Positions 10,936 to 22,488 are shown, numbered from the stretch's first letter. The stretch is DNA of 64,000 nt from Acephala macrosclerotiorum (GCA_014904845.1 MU119210.1:496001-560000); one strand, 5' to 3'. Made by a program: numbers and translations. Notes: a model not told the origin generated them from the letters alone.

Positions 10936-11778
10936 TTAGTGGTCTGTAGCAATCTTGGGATCGCGGACAAACTCAGTTGGTGAATGGAAGGTATCTCTCG
11001 TGAACAACGCAAAGCCTACCAACGCCCCGAAGATGATAGACCCGATGATGTACCCTACACGAGTTATCTGTTCAACCAATATCTTTGCGCATGAGGGCGG
11101 AGAGGTACATACCATTTGAATACATAAACATTAGCATAATGCAATAGCTTACAGAAAACTGCACCATGTGAATCAAGCCCCTCAAGATCTGCTCTATCAC
11201 AATCACCATAGGTCTTTCCTTCCCTATGCCCTCCTCGCCACTCTCTTCCATCCCTTTACCCAACAATTTCTCCTCCATCTCCTCGGGTAAAACATATTCA
11301 TTGTCTCGTCGAATGGTTTTCCTGGCTCGGAGGTAGCGATCGAATTCTCGTTGGGAGCGGCGAAGGAGTTCGAGGGAAATGACGAGAAGGAAGGAGCCGA
11401 GACATGCGAGGAAGAATACGAATGAGGAACGGATGTGGAAGGCAGAAAAAAGGAAACAGGCGTCTATCGTGGTCCAGTTTAGCAGCATCTATCAAGAGAT
11501 GTTAGTAATGTGGAGATGGATATCCGTTTGAAAGTCCTTCTCCATCTGAGACAATGAATGAAGTAATCTTGTGCTCTGGAACTTCAGATCGCAGAGAAAT
11601 GAGATGATTCTAAGATAAATGATGCTCTTACAGAGAGTTTACATCCATTGGAACCTCCCATTGACATCGCCATTGCTGTTGTTGTAGCAGATGCCGCTGC
11701 TGTGCTTGTCGCCATATTCATCACCATTGAAGTTGCCGTCTTGGCAACAGCAGCTGTAGTTCCCATATCCATATCCAT
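10936..11778 (-). CDS. Ctr-family copper transporter
   Basis: High-affinity copper uptake protein of the plasma or vacuolar membrane; Ctr proteins work as trimers. Exons: 11778-11632, 11488-11113, 11054-10936, joined in phase to 213 residues. The N-terminus is rich in Met (MDMDMG, MVMNM, MAMSM), the usual copper-collecting extracellular tail. GCKLSMLLNWTTIDACFLF is the conserved entry to TM1, IMLMFM supplies the MxxxM of TM2, and NGYIIGSIIFGALVGF is the glycine-packed TM3. A charged cytosolic loop lies between TM1 and TM2. The start has a good context (CAAGATGG). I found no confident copper-response element upstream. Confidence 0.88.
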
Positions 11779-12535
11779 CTTGGAAAAGGAAACGTTTGTC
11801 TCCGCCTCTGGCGGGGTCAGATTTCGTTGAAGATAAAAAAATTCTTGGAATGTCGAGAATTGGTGTCAAACACTCAACCAGAATTTCAGCACATCAGATG
11901 AGAGCTCGGCTCAAATGTATATACACAATGAGCACGATTATTGTATAGGAACACGGTCAGCATGTTCGTATCCCACCACGTAGTTTACATCCTCAAAAGA
12001 GCTCAAACTAACGCGCAAATCGGGTGAAGCGCACGCGAAACAAGAAGCGGAAATGAATCAGTTGCTGCAGGAATCAACGCAAAGCGAGTCTAATTTTACG
12101 TTGACGAAAGGAAGCCAATGGCACATGATCAGCATGGGGAAGTGGTGCTAGGAAGTTTTGATGCTTGGAGGGAAAGTGTGATCTTCTCATCGTGCTCAAA
12201 GATTCTCAACATATTTTCCCGCTGGTCTCACGTTCTTGCACTGCCTCGTTCTCCAGTGACGGTGCTGAGCTTCTGTGTTACAATGTCCAGAAACCACAAT
12301 TTCAGCTTTGAGGAATTGTTCAATGTTGAAGTTCGTGAGGAATTAGGTTATTCGAGTAAATGAAGAGGGCCGCGAGCAAGTGCTCAAAGTCGAAGCTGAA
12401 CACTTCGCGATATCACCTCAAGACGCGTATCTTCGTGTCACCTCATCGATTTCTGTTATTAAACACACAAATCTTTGCTTATCGCAATAGATTCTCGCAC
12501 AGACTTCCTTAACGCGTTTTATTTACCCGCGCAAG
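11779..12535. other. intergenic between divergent copper transporter and membrane protein
   Basis: Should hold both promoters. An 81-codon frame at 12118-12363 has no recognisable feature and is not called. No repeat or RNA gene seen. Confidence 0.5.
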
Positions 12536-13397
12536 ATGCGTACCATTACTAGAAAGGAGGACCGTTATCTCTTTTCTTGGTTCATCATCATTGCGAGATT
12601 CCTCGAGCTGCTCCTTCCATTGCTGTGTATTTCGATTTGGACAACCGGTGCTCTAGGAGCGGCGAGAAGATTGCTATGGTCGGAAGGCGCATCGCGAGCT
12701 TTGAACTCTGATCCATCGGCTGGGAGGTACTTCTATCCAAACCAGACAGAGACTTCGAGTGTACCATTTATATGGTCAGCAAGGTAAGCAATGTTCCACC
12801 AACCATAGACCTTCTATATTTATTAACGAGATCTTCAGGTCGACAGAGTCAAACATAGCTGTGGTAATGTGTACCAGCGTGATAGTGGTTGTGAGAGCGG
12901 GTATGCACGTGTCGTCGAAGGTGAACGTGAGATTGATGGACTTGGTATTCAACGTCGTACTTCTACCTTTATGGATTGGTTCTCTGATCGGACAACTATC
13001 CTCTGACGATACTAATCCGCAACATTTGAGTTCATACCCGTGGTATTTGAGGTCCAGTAAGTCAACCTCCCGCCTATTTCAATCAACCACGTTCGGTGGG
13101 ACATTGATCTTCAGCCCACGTTAACTTTCTTTCTTTGTGGCACCTGCTGATTCGGGGTCTGTTAGACTGTGCTTCTGCACACCTGGGTGCTCGACGGGTC
13201 TGTCAGAATGCACAATTCACTTTCCTGCTCACGTTTCTGATGGTGTAGGCACCCCTTTCCTCCATCAATGTCCTTCACACTGACATAATTCCAGACTTCT
13301 ATACGGGACTTGGATCTTTAAGAACTTATGGCATGAGGTTCGGAAGTTCTTCTGCGAGCATGCAGTCCCGAAACATGAGATCTTCCTGGAGGCCTAA
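12536..13397 (+). CDS. four-TM fungal membrane protein (MARVEL-like topology)
   Basis: Four exons: 12536-12783, 12839-13056, 13166-13244, 13295-13397; 215 residues. Without splicing the frame is broken; after splicing four hydrophobic segments appear in the order expected of small fungal MARVEL-type proteins. TM1 is about residues 12-42, TM2 about 88-106, TM3 about 115-135 (LMDLVFNVVLLPLWIGSLI) and TM4 about 172-192 (FLLTFLMVVLLYGTWIF). The junction NCASAHLGARRVCQNAQFTF resembles the conserved Cys-containing segment before TM4 in such proteins. It ends in a polar Lys/His-rich tail. Function unknown; family assignment is by topology rather than a diagnostic motif. Confidence 0.7.
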
Positions 13398-14304
13398 GTC
13401 TGTTGATATCGCTAGGAGTTGCCCAAAGACGAATTACTACCAATAAATTTAGGATCTGACATACGTGAAAATGCCCTGGAGACTCTGGTACACTGTAACG
13501 CTCAATCAGGCTAGTATTGAGCGTTGGTGGAGATGAATAAACGTCCTTCGAATGAGCAAGCAATCGGAAGCCTCCCGAATGACTACATTCTCCTATCTTC
13601 TCCCAAACACATAGTCACGATATTGAAAAGTGGCGAGACTAGAGGACTGCAGCCCTGCGGTTCGGATAATTTAATTTGACGTGACCAGTCGCGCGAACTG
13701 AAATTAGCTCAAACGAGCTCAAGTGAGCAAGATACAGCTCCTTCGCCAACGTTGAACAACCTTCTCTGTGGCTGGAAACTTGCTCTTATTCCACCAAGGT
13801 TCGCGAAATAAAGGTAGCGTGGTTCGGTCCTCCGAGCTGAAGTATTGAGGTTGTTTTTGTTCGTTGATCTTTAGGGCTTCGTTGCATTCGCTTCTCATTT
13901 CTAGTTCTAAATGCTTTCGAGATCTCCGCTGCTGAAAGTCCCATGATCTAGAGAACATTGTGATCGAAGGACTCGTCTTTTCAGCGTAGGATTTTTGTTT
14001 TGTTTTCCCAATTTGATTAAGTTGCCAACTACTATGCCACTCATCAATGGATGCAAGTATTCCTGGTAACACCACTTCTCCATTTTTTGAACCAAGAGAC
14101 AACATACTCTCCAAGCGACGATTTCCTAGGTATCCCAAAGACTGACATCGTCCTAGTGAGCCATGCATCCGCGGCCACCGCGCGACATCATGTGCGCACA
14201 CCGACCGAATCTTAATTGAAGTCCGAAAACCAGGACGGCCACTTGAAAGTTGCGGCCACAACCTGAACACTTGCCAATGCGGAAGAGTGGCAGAGCTGTT
14301 CAAC
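13398..14304. other. intergenic, no gene seen
   Basis: A 298-codon minus-strand frame (13719-14615) crosses this gap but runs antisense into the next gene and lacks any domain. No other structure seen. Confidence 0.5.
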
Positions 14305-14976
14305 ATGGGTAATGGTAAGTTCCCCATGGTTGTACCCCTAACTCCCGTGTTGATTATCACAGTTCTTCCCAGCCCAGTCCCACCATTACAACAACCAGTC
14401 ATAGAACCAGATATGAACTTCACCGTTACAACACCACTGCCTGCATTACCTGCACCGAAAACGAGAAGGCAATCGAGTAGCAAGTCGAGGGTTAGCAAGA
14501 GGTCAGGTTCGAAGAGGAAAGGCGAGACGGTCGCAGCATCGCCAAGATCGAGAAATAGGGGCTCACGCGAGACGTCGGCTTTGATGGACGATAATGATGC
14601 GTATGATACCAGCACGACAATTTCTTCTCCAGGCGTTCAGGAGCCAGGTTATGCCTACCAACAAACAACTCAGGGATCTCCGTATGAGACACAGCCGGTT
14701 CAGCAACCTGGGTCTTATGTGCCGTCCACGGGTCAACAGTACCCTCCGATGCAGATACAGAATGAGTATATGCAGTATCAAGGGACGGGGTATGGGCATG
14801 GGCCGCCACCGCAGCAGTATCAGAGTGGACCGCAGAATTATTCGAGTCGGATTGAGGATGTGACGAGGAGGCAGGATGACGATGGCGGTGACGATGGACG
14901 GAGTGAGGGAAGATTGGAAGTGAGGAGCCAGTACATTGTTGCTACGCAGGATAGTGTTTGGAGGGTGGCACCTTGA
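14305..14976 (+). CDS. hypothetical Pro/Gln/Tyr-rich protein
   Basis: A tiny first exon (14305-14314, MGN plus one base) and exon 2 (14363-14976) give 207 residues. The 48-bp intron has GTAAGT, a CTAAC branch site and ACAG, but it is a multiple of three and stop-free, so an unspliced 223-residue form is also possible. The basic segment TRRQSSSKSRVSKRSGSKRK is followed by low-complexity Pro/Gln/Tyr/Gly repeats (PPPQQYQSGPQNYSS) and an acidic RQDDDGGDDGR stretch. The protein is probably disordered. It might be a nuclear or membrane-adaptor tail, but I do not recognise it. Confidence 0.6.
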   Translation: MGNGKFPMVVPLTPVLIITVLPSPVPPLQQPVIEPDMNFTVTTPLPALPAPKTRRQSSSKSRVSKRSGSKRKGETVAASPRSRNRGSRETSALMDDNDAYDTSTTISSPGVQEPGYAYQQTTQGSPYETQPVQQPGSYVPSTGQQYPPMQIQNEYMQYQGTGYGHGPPPQQYQSGPQNYSSRIEDVTRRQDDDGGDDGRSEGRLEVRSQYIVATQDSVWRVAP

Positions 14977-15481
14977 GGGACTGGTTTTGGTTGGGTGGCA
15001 GTTTTCCGATTGTCGAGGACTTCATTTGAGGGTCCTTCAATGTCTTTTGCGACATGGGACAATTTGGCAGTCCAGAACATGGCGATACTGGTGATGGTAC
15101 TCTTTAAAATGTGGGCGGGACCACTTTGGGCTTTGCAATGTCCCAAGCGGCATGGGATAATCTGGCGATCGAGAACATGAGGGAGGCAAAGGTCGAGTCA
15201 CAGTGTCATGTTGTTGGAGAAGAAGTTGGATGGAGGATGCAAATCAGTAGATTCTCTGTAGATTGAATTCTGCAGCTGGTGCCGGAAGCACTCCTTGAAT
15301 CCGGAGGAATCCGGTATACGAAGTAATGCAGTATGATATACAACGAATGCACTTCGACTGGTCGGACATTGTGTATGTCCGTGCAAGTTGCCACGATATG
15401 CTTCGAGCGAGACATTCGTGGTATTGACGCCTCCTCCCAATGACGCTAAATTCAAAAGTCGTGATATCCTGTGGGACAATC
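14977..15481. other. intergenic between convergent genes
   Basis: Likely holds two 3' UTRs. The phrases GGCATGGGATAATCTGGC (15150) and GACATGGGACAATTTGGC (15052) are an imperfect internal direct repeat. No gene seen. Confidence 0.45.
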
Positions 15482-16635
15482 TCAAGAACTCTCATCCTGA
15501 TCTTCACCGCCGTCCCCTTCGCCATCGTCGTCGTCAGGTTGGTCATGACCATTCATGACAGCTCCCGAAGCGGGTACTCCCAGTCCTAGCCTTTCTGCTT
15601 CTTTCTTCTCTCGGAGAGCTTCAGTCTCTTGCCGTAGCTTCTCAAAGTCGTCCTCGTCGTCCTCTCCATCGCCGTCTTCATCCTCATCTCCACTGAATTC
15701 CCAGTCTCCCTTCTCGAACATCGCACGACCGGTCGCTTCCTTGGCTTGTTGTGCTTGTGCCTCGGCAGCTTTCTTGTCCATTCGTTCCGCCTTCCATTTC
15801 GCGAATGTCTCTGGTGTAACAGGTGTAAGAGTTCCGGTAAGCTTGTGTCGTTCTGATTCCAAGAAATCTTCGAGTGTAAGTGTCTTGAGTGGTGATTTGT
15901 CCATAAGAGCTTTCTCTGCCGCACGCTGCTCTTTTGTTTTCAAAACGAATCTGGAAAAATGTTAGCCAGGTACAGTACAGATACCAGCAATTGAACAAAC
16001 CCAGGAGGTAACTTGTGCTGATACATGCACTTATCTCCGCCATTCGGACATGTCCAGAACCAACCATATTTGCCTTCCTCTACAGCTTCTATGAAAAACT
16101 TGCAGACTTTGTCGGTCGTAGTCTTCTGATTCCCCTTCTTGGACAACACAACCTGCCTCAGCTTCTCTTCGTCCCAATCGTCAGAGGTTTCCTGTTTCTT
16201 CTTCTCGTCTTCGGTTTCCCGAGTATCCTGGTACAAGTCCTTTTTCTCTGATTTCCGCTCGACGTTCAAATCGTGTGAAAACTTGCACTTTCTTCCCTTC
16301 TCACAGTGACCCTTCTTGTAAAATTGACATAGCACGGTTTTGGGATCGACGCCGAATGGGACCTTCTGGACTTGTACTGGCTTGAATAGTTCTGCCGCTT
16401 CCTTCTTCGCGGCCTCCGATGCAGCCTTTTCTCGTTCCTTCTGTGCTTTCTCTGCTGCTCGTTTCTTCTCCTCAGGTGTGCCTCCAGCTTTCGCGGACGC
16501 TGTCATCTGGGCAATCTGCTTCTGTGTCTGAGCGCCTTTCTTATTCTTCATTCCAAAAGTCTTGTCCTCCACGATCTTCGCCGCAGAAGGCTTCTTGCCT
16601 CCGCCGGCACCTTTATCTGCTTTCTTGGGAGGCAT
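15482..16635 (-). CDS. TMA46: CCCH zinc-finger translation-machinery protein (Tma46/DFRP1-type)
   Basis: Exons 16635-16001 and 15950-15482, 367 residues. The protein is homologous to Tma46/ZC3H15, which binds and stabilises the DRG-type GTPase Rbg1 on ribosomes. N-terminus MPPKKADKGAGGGKKPS is the usual start, followed by a charged coiled-coil (EEKKRAAEKAQKEREKAASE). CCCH finger 1 is CQFYKKGHCEKGRKCKFSH; finger 2 is CKFFIEAVEEGKYGWFWTC continuing to CMYQH. The DFRP region after the intron contains LTLEDFLESERHKL, TPETFAKWKAERM and GRAMFEKGDWEF, hallmark segments of this family. The tail is acidic. Cytosolic, ribosome-associated; a housekeeping gene. Confidence 0.93.
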
Positions 16636-17134
16636 CTTGGCGACAGAGGGGTCTTGTCGGTGGTAAGAGTGTATCTAAAGGGGGCAAAATTGTCGTAAGA
16701 ATATTAATTCGAGTCTGGCTTGTTTGGATATACGGAAAAGACCGTGGGGAAGTTGTCGATAGGTGCTTAAGTGACTATGAGGTCTTGATGTCGGGATGGC
16801 GAAAGGCAAGAAGTTTTGGTGGGGTTGAATGACTGGTGCAGCAAGCGAGGCTTCCCGCGGGACTAAGGAAATGTGGAGCCTGGTCTTGGCCTTGGAGCTT
16901 CAAGCTGGCCTCACTGACTGCGACAACTTCAGTTATTGAACTCTCGAGATTGAATTGACAACGTCTGCCACCGGTATGTGCTTCACAATTATTCACATCT
17001 TCCATTAAAACAAACCTGACTGACTTTCTTCAGCTTCAAAAGCGCGCCTTCATCGAAGTACCTTACGTGGCTTCTCAGAGAGCTTCCTAGAAGCATCCTT
17101 CCCCCTCTACCTACGTGGACACTCGACGATCAAG
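16636..17134. other. shared upstream region of TMA46-like and OST4 genes
   Basis: Divergent starts 499 bp apart. A plausible leader intron for OST4 ends at CTTCAG near 17034. Nothing else seen. Confidence 0.45.
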
Positions 17135-17311
17135 ATGATATCCGACGACGATCTTTACAGACTTGCCATCTTTCTCGGCTCCATCGCCATGCTTCTCATC
17201 ATTCTCTACCACTTCCTCGAGATCAATGCTGTCGAAGAGCCAGCGACGGATAGCAAGGGCAAGGTCGCTTCCGGCCAAGCAGAGGTCAGAGCTGCATCAG
17301 TTGGGAGATGA
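17135..17311 (+). CDS. OST4: oligosaccharyltransferase mini-subunit Ost4
   Basis: 58-residue protein. MISDDDLYRLAIFLGSIAML begins a single membrane helix (about residues 8-28) followed by YHFLEINA, which matches the whole length of known Ost4 proteins (about 36 residues in yeast). A polar C-terminal extension of about 24 residues follows. Ost4 is an ER-membrane subunit that links Stt3 with Ost3/Ost6 in N-glycosylation. The start is fixed by family agreement. The gene is very short, so it is easily missed by length filters. The C-terminal extension is the only unusual point. Confidence 0.92.
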   Translation: MISDDDLYRLAIFLGSIAMLLIILYHFLEINAVEEPATDSKGKVASGQAEVRAASVGR

Positions 17312-18176
17312 GGGGAATACTGGAGGGGAGACAAGTTAGGTGAATTGGGCAAGATACAGCAGTTCGAGGAAACATCTCTGCGGTTCTGAACTTCTAGGTG
17401 CGAGCATTATTGGCGTTACAGGAATGGATATCATGGGATGTATAAGACAACGACATCAGGTCGCTCGCAAAAGCTGCAATTGGTTTTAGTGCGGAGGTCT
17501 GGAACTTTGCCATACTCGACAGAGGGAAGCTCTCTTCCTTGAACTTGTACATTATCAGAGCCAAAGATCCAACAAGCCTGAAACAAAATGGATGGACTTT
17601 TAGGAAGAATATGATTACTGTGAAACCTGAAATATTATAACATGAATCATCGTACGAGCTCTATGACCTGTTTCGAGACCCAAATGGTGAACAACTGTAA
17701 GGGGTTGTGGCAGTGACTGAGACACGTGACTGAGACTGTGACTCAATCAAGACTAGCGTTGAAGCCTGCCTTCTTCTACTTCCCCTGCCTTCGCAACTTC
17801 TTCCTCCATCCACGATCACATCCCCAAACCCAAGCACAAACCCAAACCCAAACCCATCTTCGTTTCTTCATCCACTCTCTCGATAACCACATTCAAAGTC
17901 ATCGTCGCGCGCTTCATCAACCAACTTCGATAGCCGCAAGCCTTTTCCTATCTGCCATTCTCGAGTCGCGTTCGCACGTCAGCCTCATTCCTCTTCAAGG
18001 CAAATACGCGATACAGCGCGTCAAATTCAGAGTTAGCCAGCCTTCCTCTCCATCGCGCGGAACTTGATCGACTTGCGATCGATATCTGCCCTACCTAATA
18101 CTGCTGATCCTAACGATCCGATTATCAGCCAACTATTCACTTTCACACTCACCTTTGAAAGATAAACACCGCAGAC
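17312..18176. other. intergenic, OST4 3' flank and YRA1-type gene leader
   Basis: A CCCAAAC/CCAAGCACAAACCC run at 17820-17855 and a CT-rich leader precede the next ATG. A 113-codon frame at 17726 is leader sequence without a domain. Confidence 0.5.
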
Positions 18177-19899
18177 ATGTCTGGAAAGCTTGACAAGTCT
18201 CTTGACGAGATCATCTCGACTCAACGAACCGCTGGCCGTGGCCGAACCCGTACCCGAACTCGTCGCTCTGGTGCCGGAAAGGCCGTCGTCGCTGCTCCTG
18301 TCGGTGGAATCAAGAAGACTGTCAAGGGCGCTAAGGGTGCTGGAAAGCAAGTCCCAACTGGGCCATCGGGTCTCGGAAATGGCGAGGGCAGAATTCTTGT
18401 CAGTGGATTGGTAAGTCACCGAGAATAACCTGTTGAATACCAGCTAACTCAATCGCAGCCAAAGGATATCACCGAGCCAATGATTAAGGTATGTTACCGT
18501 TGAGGTCAAGGCCTCTATCGAAAGTATTCCAATCGATTCCTATACCTGCGGAGTTGTTGCGAGTATAATATACATGATATTATCATCTTGATATCGTGTT
18601 TGGCGGAGAAGCCTCATCAGGACAGTCTCCTCTTCACCTTTGCTTGGAAATTCCAATAGCACTGGTGATCTGCAGTCGAGCACGTCCCAGTCTTGCATCA
18701 AGCCTCTGATTCCAATGTAGCCTGGCAAGCTCATGAATCATCGATGGCGCAGACACACAATGATGATGGCGTTGTATTTTTTTGAAGGCTTTCTAGCCTC
18801 TGAATTTGCGAGGCCCTGGATTTGTGTGGAGATGTGAGCAAATTACAGCGAGCGTAGCAGTGGAGCAAGCAGCACAGCACAGCATATCACGGGCAAGCCT
18901 GGACAAACTCCAGAGCTACCTCCGAAAGAGTGTCGGAAGCGCACCATCATCTTGGCACGTGCTACACCTCAACGAGCGGTTTCAGCAAGCGGGAAGCACG
19001 ACTCAACGTTGGTGGATAGAGGCATGGATTGCGGTATATGGAGGCGGGCGATCAATGTGGGGTTTGGACCGGCTTTGGTGCGCAAGAAATTGGTAGTGCT
19101 AGGTGGATTAATACGGCCTTTTCCAGCTTCGACACTGGACCTGCTGACGACTTACTAACGCTCACTGCTCGCTCGCTGTTGTTGGGGGTTGTTTTATTAT
19201 GCCGAGGGGCTTACCTTTTTGGATACCTTTCCTTTCGTACCGAACGTCGACGTCGAGATTCATGCGAGATATTCGATTTCCAGATCACTAACCAGACCTT
19301 GGGACAAATAGGATTATTTCGGCAAGAGCATTGGACCAGTCAAGAGAGCCGAACTTTCATACGGACCTGGAGGAAACAGTCGTGGTATTGCAACCATCGT
19401 CTTTGCTCGTTCGGAAATGGCCGCCAAGGCTGTCGAGACCCTCAACGGTATCCCAGTTGATAATAAGCCTATCAAGGTCGAGCTTATCATCAACGCCACT
19501 CTCGCCAAGGCCATTCCAGCACCCAAGGGACTTAGCGAGCGCATCTCGTAAGTTATCCTTTCCTCGATAGGAAGTTCTTTGCTAACCTTCCAGTAGACAA
19601 CCAAAGTCACAACCCAAGTCCGCAGCCGCCTCAAAGAAGAACGAAGCTGCTACCCGAGGCAAGAATGCCCGTGGTCGTGGAGGAAAGGCCCGCAACCCAC
19701 GTCCGGCGAAGAAGACTGCCGAGGAGCTTGATTCTGAGATGGTCGACTATTGGAACAATGGTGCCGCAGCTACTGAGACTGAGGGTGCTACCAATGGTGC
19801 TGTTCAAGTTGCTGCTAATGGCGATGCGAATATGGACGACGAGATCTTGGTGAGTCAAGTTGCAACCAACATATGAATTCTGCTAACCTTTGTCAGTGA
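18177..19899 (+). CDS. YRA1: mRNA export adaptor of the YRA1/ALY (REF) family
   Basis: Nuclear RNA-binding adaptor linking mRNA to the Mex67 exporter and the Sub2/UAP56 helicase. Exons: 18177-18410, 18459-18488, 19312-19547, 19597-19849 and a final exon carrying only the stop (19897-19899); about 250 residues. N-terminal UAP56-binding motif KLDKSLDEIISTQR and C-terminal one AEELDSEMVDYWNN are both present. RG-rich segments flank one RRM (GRILVSGLPKDITEPMIKDY ... SRGIATIVFARSEMA). Intron 2 is 823 bp against about 50 bp for most introns in the window. In S. cerevisiae YRA1 a large, poorly spliced intron drives autoregulation, so its retention here may be functional. Exon 4 has tandem acceptors CAGTAG, so one Arg is optional. 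Confidence 0.9.
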
Positions 19900-21513
19900 G
19901 CAACTTGATCTTTTCAGGGAAGGAATGGAACATCGTTCGATGCGACTGCATTTCTTCTCCAGTACGTAAGGTTTCTTTTGTGCTTGTATGACTGCGACTT
20001 CCTCTCAATACCGACACGACGGGGGACACTTTACACTAGGACCTCTTATTCGACACGACGGAGGAACTCTTTACATTGGGATGGGGGATAATATTTTTCA
20101 CTGCGACGGCCCTTTGACGCCTTTCAGACTGTATTGGGAATTACAAATAGGGGCGTTCATATGGACCGAATGGCAGTCATTGCACAATCGAGTCTCCGGA
20201 TATCTCGCCGGTGGTTGCGGGGCCCTATGTGAAACCGCATCGAACCACGTTTCTTTTCATCACTTGGCCAGTTGCCAATACTTCAAGGTCTTCTGTGCAT
20301 TCCAACCCCAAATCCAAACATGACAATCTTCCCATCCGCCCACTCCAGTTTCAAGATGAGGCTCCCGTACATCACTTCTTTCCATAAACCCCAACTTCAC
20401 AACATCGCATCCTTGCTTAATATCATATACCCCTCTTCCCCAGTCTCATTGGCCTTCTCGCAAAAGCTTCTATGCAATCATATCTCAATCCTCTTCTTCC
20501 CGCGAATTTAGCAACGGGTATAGTTCCTAAAACAGATTCGGCGCCTACAGATTGTTGGAGGTACCCTTGCCACGAGGCTGTTATAGCATGTGATCCCGCT
20601 TGACACCGAGGCTCGGTGTAACTTTTTGCTTGGGGTAAGCTTTTTTGGCATATGCATGGTTATCGTGAAGTCATAGACGAGTTGTCCTTGTGGGTACGGG
20701 AATGATGGGGACGGTGTAGATCCCCCGCGTTCTTATCCCGGGACTTAAGTTCATGTTTTGCGGGGAAAAATGGTACGTTTTTTTGGAGCGGAGAAAGAGG
20801 TGTGAGAGAGTTGGAAGTTTGAGATGGTTCCTGAATCGTGAATCGTGACAAACGGCGGAAATGGGATCTAGTGTCTAGTTCTTGGGTTGCATTGCAAATC
20901 TGAATTCTTTATTGGTGGCTTGTCAATCTCGTTCATCACGTCCCTCTGGTCTTCTGCTTTTCTATTCGTAGTTGGGGAGGTGTGCTAGAGGTGGGGTCTG
21001 ATTATGCAAGAGTTGATCGCCAGATCAAGCCTTGTTTCGAGGGGGTCTAAGAGAATACGTTACCTTGCGTTATAATGTCATTGGAGGTCAGGAGGACACC
21101 GGATTGAACGGAGACGGGCAATCTTTGGTTCGATATGTGAATTTGTAACGGTGGTTTGGCTGCTTTTGGGTGAGGTGGGAGAGGGGTGGAGGGTGGAGGT
21201 ACCTAAGAGACACGATGGAAGGATGGGCTCGGAGAAGTGACTGCTTGGGGTGAAAGGTCATGTTAAGTTGAGGAAATTTATCCTTGTTTCCCCGAATTTT
21301 GGATTTTCTAGAGTGCATCTGTCTTGTGGGAGCTGCCTACATTCGTTTATTTGGTGTGGATGGTTGAGATATAAAACTATCGTTGTTGCCACTGTCTTTT
21401 TGGTTGTTCAGAGCAGAGTCTGAGAACTCCTCCATTCCTTCTCCTCTCACTTCGAGGAACGGCGAACATTCGACCCCAGATTTCCGAAGTCATCTCCAGA
21501 CAACTTGTTCACC
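19900..21513. other. long intergenic region with a short direct repeat
   Basis: No supported gene in 1.6 kb. 20012-20040 and 20051-20080 are an imperfect 29-bp direct repeat beginning CGACACGACGG. 20300-20510 is strongly pyrimidine rich. Part of it is probably the cutinase promoter. Confidence 0.5.
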
Positions 21514-22488
21514 ATGCGTCTCTCCATCCTCCCCACCATCGCTTCCTTCCTCGCCCTCACACTCGCCTCTCCAGTTCCCATTCCGGCCTCAATTCCCCAA
21601 GACAGAGACCTCACCAGCCGCGAAACTGCACTCAACGCATTCCTCACTATCCTCCTCGACAACCTTCCAGATATCTCAGGAACTCTTTCAGCCGTTGTCG
21701 GTGTGCTCACCGATCTCGAAACCCTTCTCGCTGACTTGACCGGAGAACAAACTACCTACAATGAGTTGGGTGGAACTTGTCAGGAGTATACCGTTATTTT
21801 TGCGAGGGGAACGAGTGAGCCTGGGAATGTGGGGATTCTTGTGGGCCCGCCATTTTTTGATGCGTTGAGGAGTGCGGTTGGGAGTGCGAATTTGGTGATT
21901 CAGGGAGTTAATGATTATTCGGCGAGCGTGGCGGGATATCTTGAAGGAGGAGATCCGGTGGGAAGTGCTGAGATGTATGTTCTTTCCTCCTTGCCTTAAT
22001 TCTCATATTGTCTAGCTTCTCGCGCTTGAAATCGAAGCGAGAGTCAAGACGACGAAGACGAGAACGACATACTGATTTTCAATAGGGCCGTACAAATCCA
22101 ATCAGCTTATGCCGCTTGTCCAAACACCAAGCTCGTGGCAAGCGGCTACTCTCAAGGCGGACAAATAGTCCATAATGCTATCGGACTTCTACCTGCTGAT
22201 GTAGCAAGCTGGATCTCAAAAGTTGTTATTTTTGGTGATCCCGGTACGTTGTCCTCACTCTTTCCCCCTTCCTTTTCGGTTGGCAAGCGAAGGATCCTGA
22301 GTAGTGAATGGATGTGAGGCTAACGAGAAATAGACGATGGAGTAGCATTACCAAACGTGGCATCGAGCAAAGTGGATGTTTATTGTCATACTGGGGATAA
22401 TATTTGTGTTAATGGGGACTTGATTTTATTGCCGCATTTGACGTATGCTGAGGATGCTGCAGCTGCAGCTGCTTTTGTTGCTTCTTGA
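21514..22488 (+). CDS. secreted cutinase (carbohydrate esterase family 5)
   Basis: Serine esterase expected to hydrolyse plant cutin or related polyesters outside the cell. Exons 21514-21974, 22086-22243, 22334-22488; 257 residues. Signal peptide MRLSILPTIASFLALTLASP. A helix-rich, Leu-rich spacer of about 60 residues comes before the core. The core has GTCQEYTVIFARGTSEPGNV, the nucleophile elbow SGYSQGGQIVH, the catalytic Asp in CHTGDNIC and the catalytic His in LPHLTYAEDA. Four Cys fit the two cutinase disulfides. All triad residues are intact. The start is the ATG at 21514. It is convergent with the glutaminase-like gene (203 bp between stops). The N-terminal spacer is longer than in classical cutinases. 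Confidence 0.93.

Noticed and set aside
12118..12363. 81-codon plus-strand ORF in the copper-transporter spacer
   Set aside because: No domain, no leader and no conservation cue; length compatible with chance.
13719..14615. 298-codon minus-strand open frame
   Set aside because: It runs antisense through the Pro/Gln-rich gene, shows no domain, and its composition mirrors the opposite strand.
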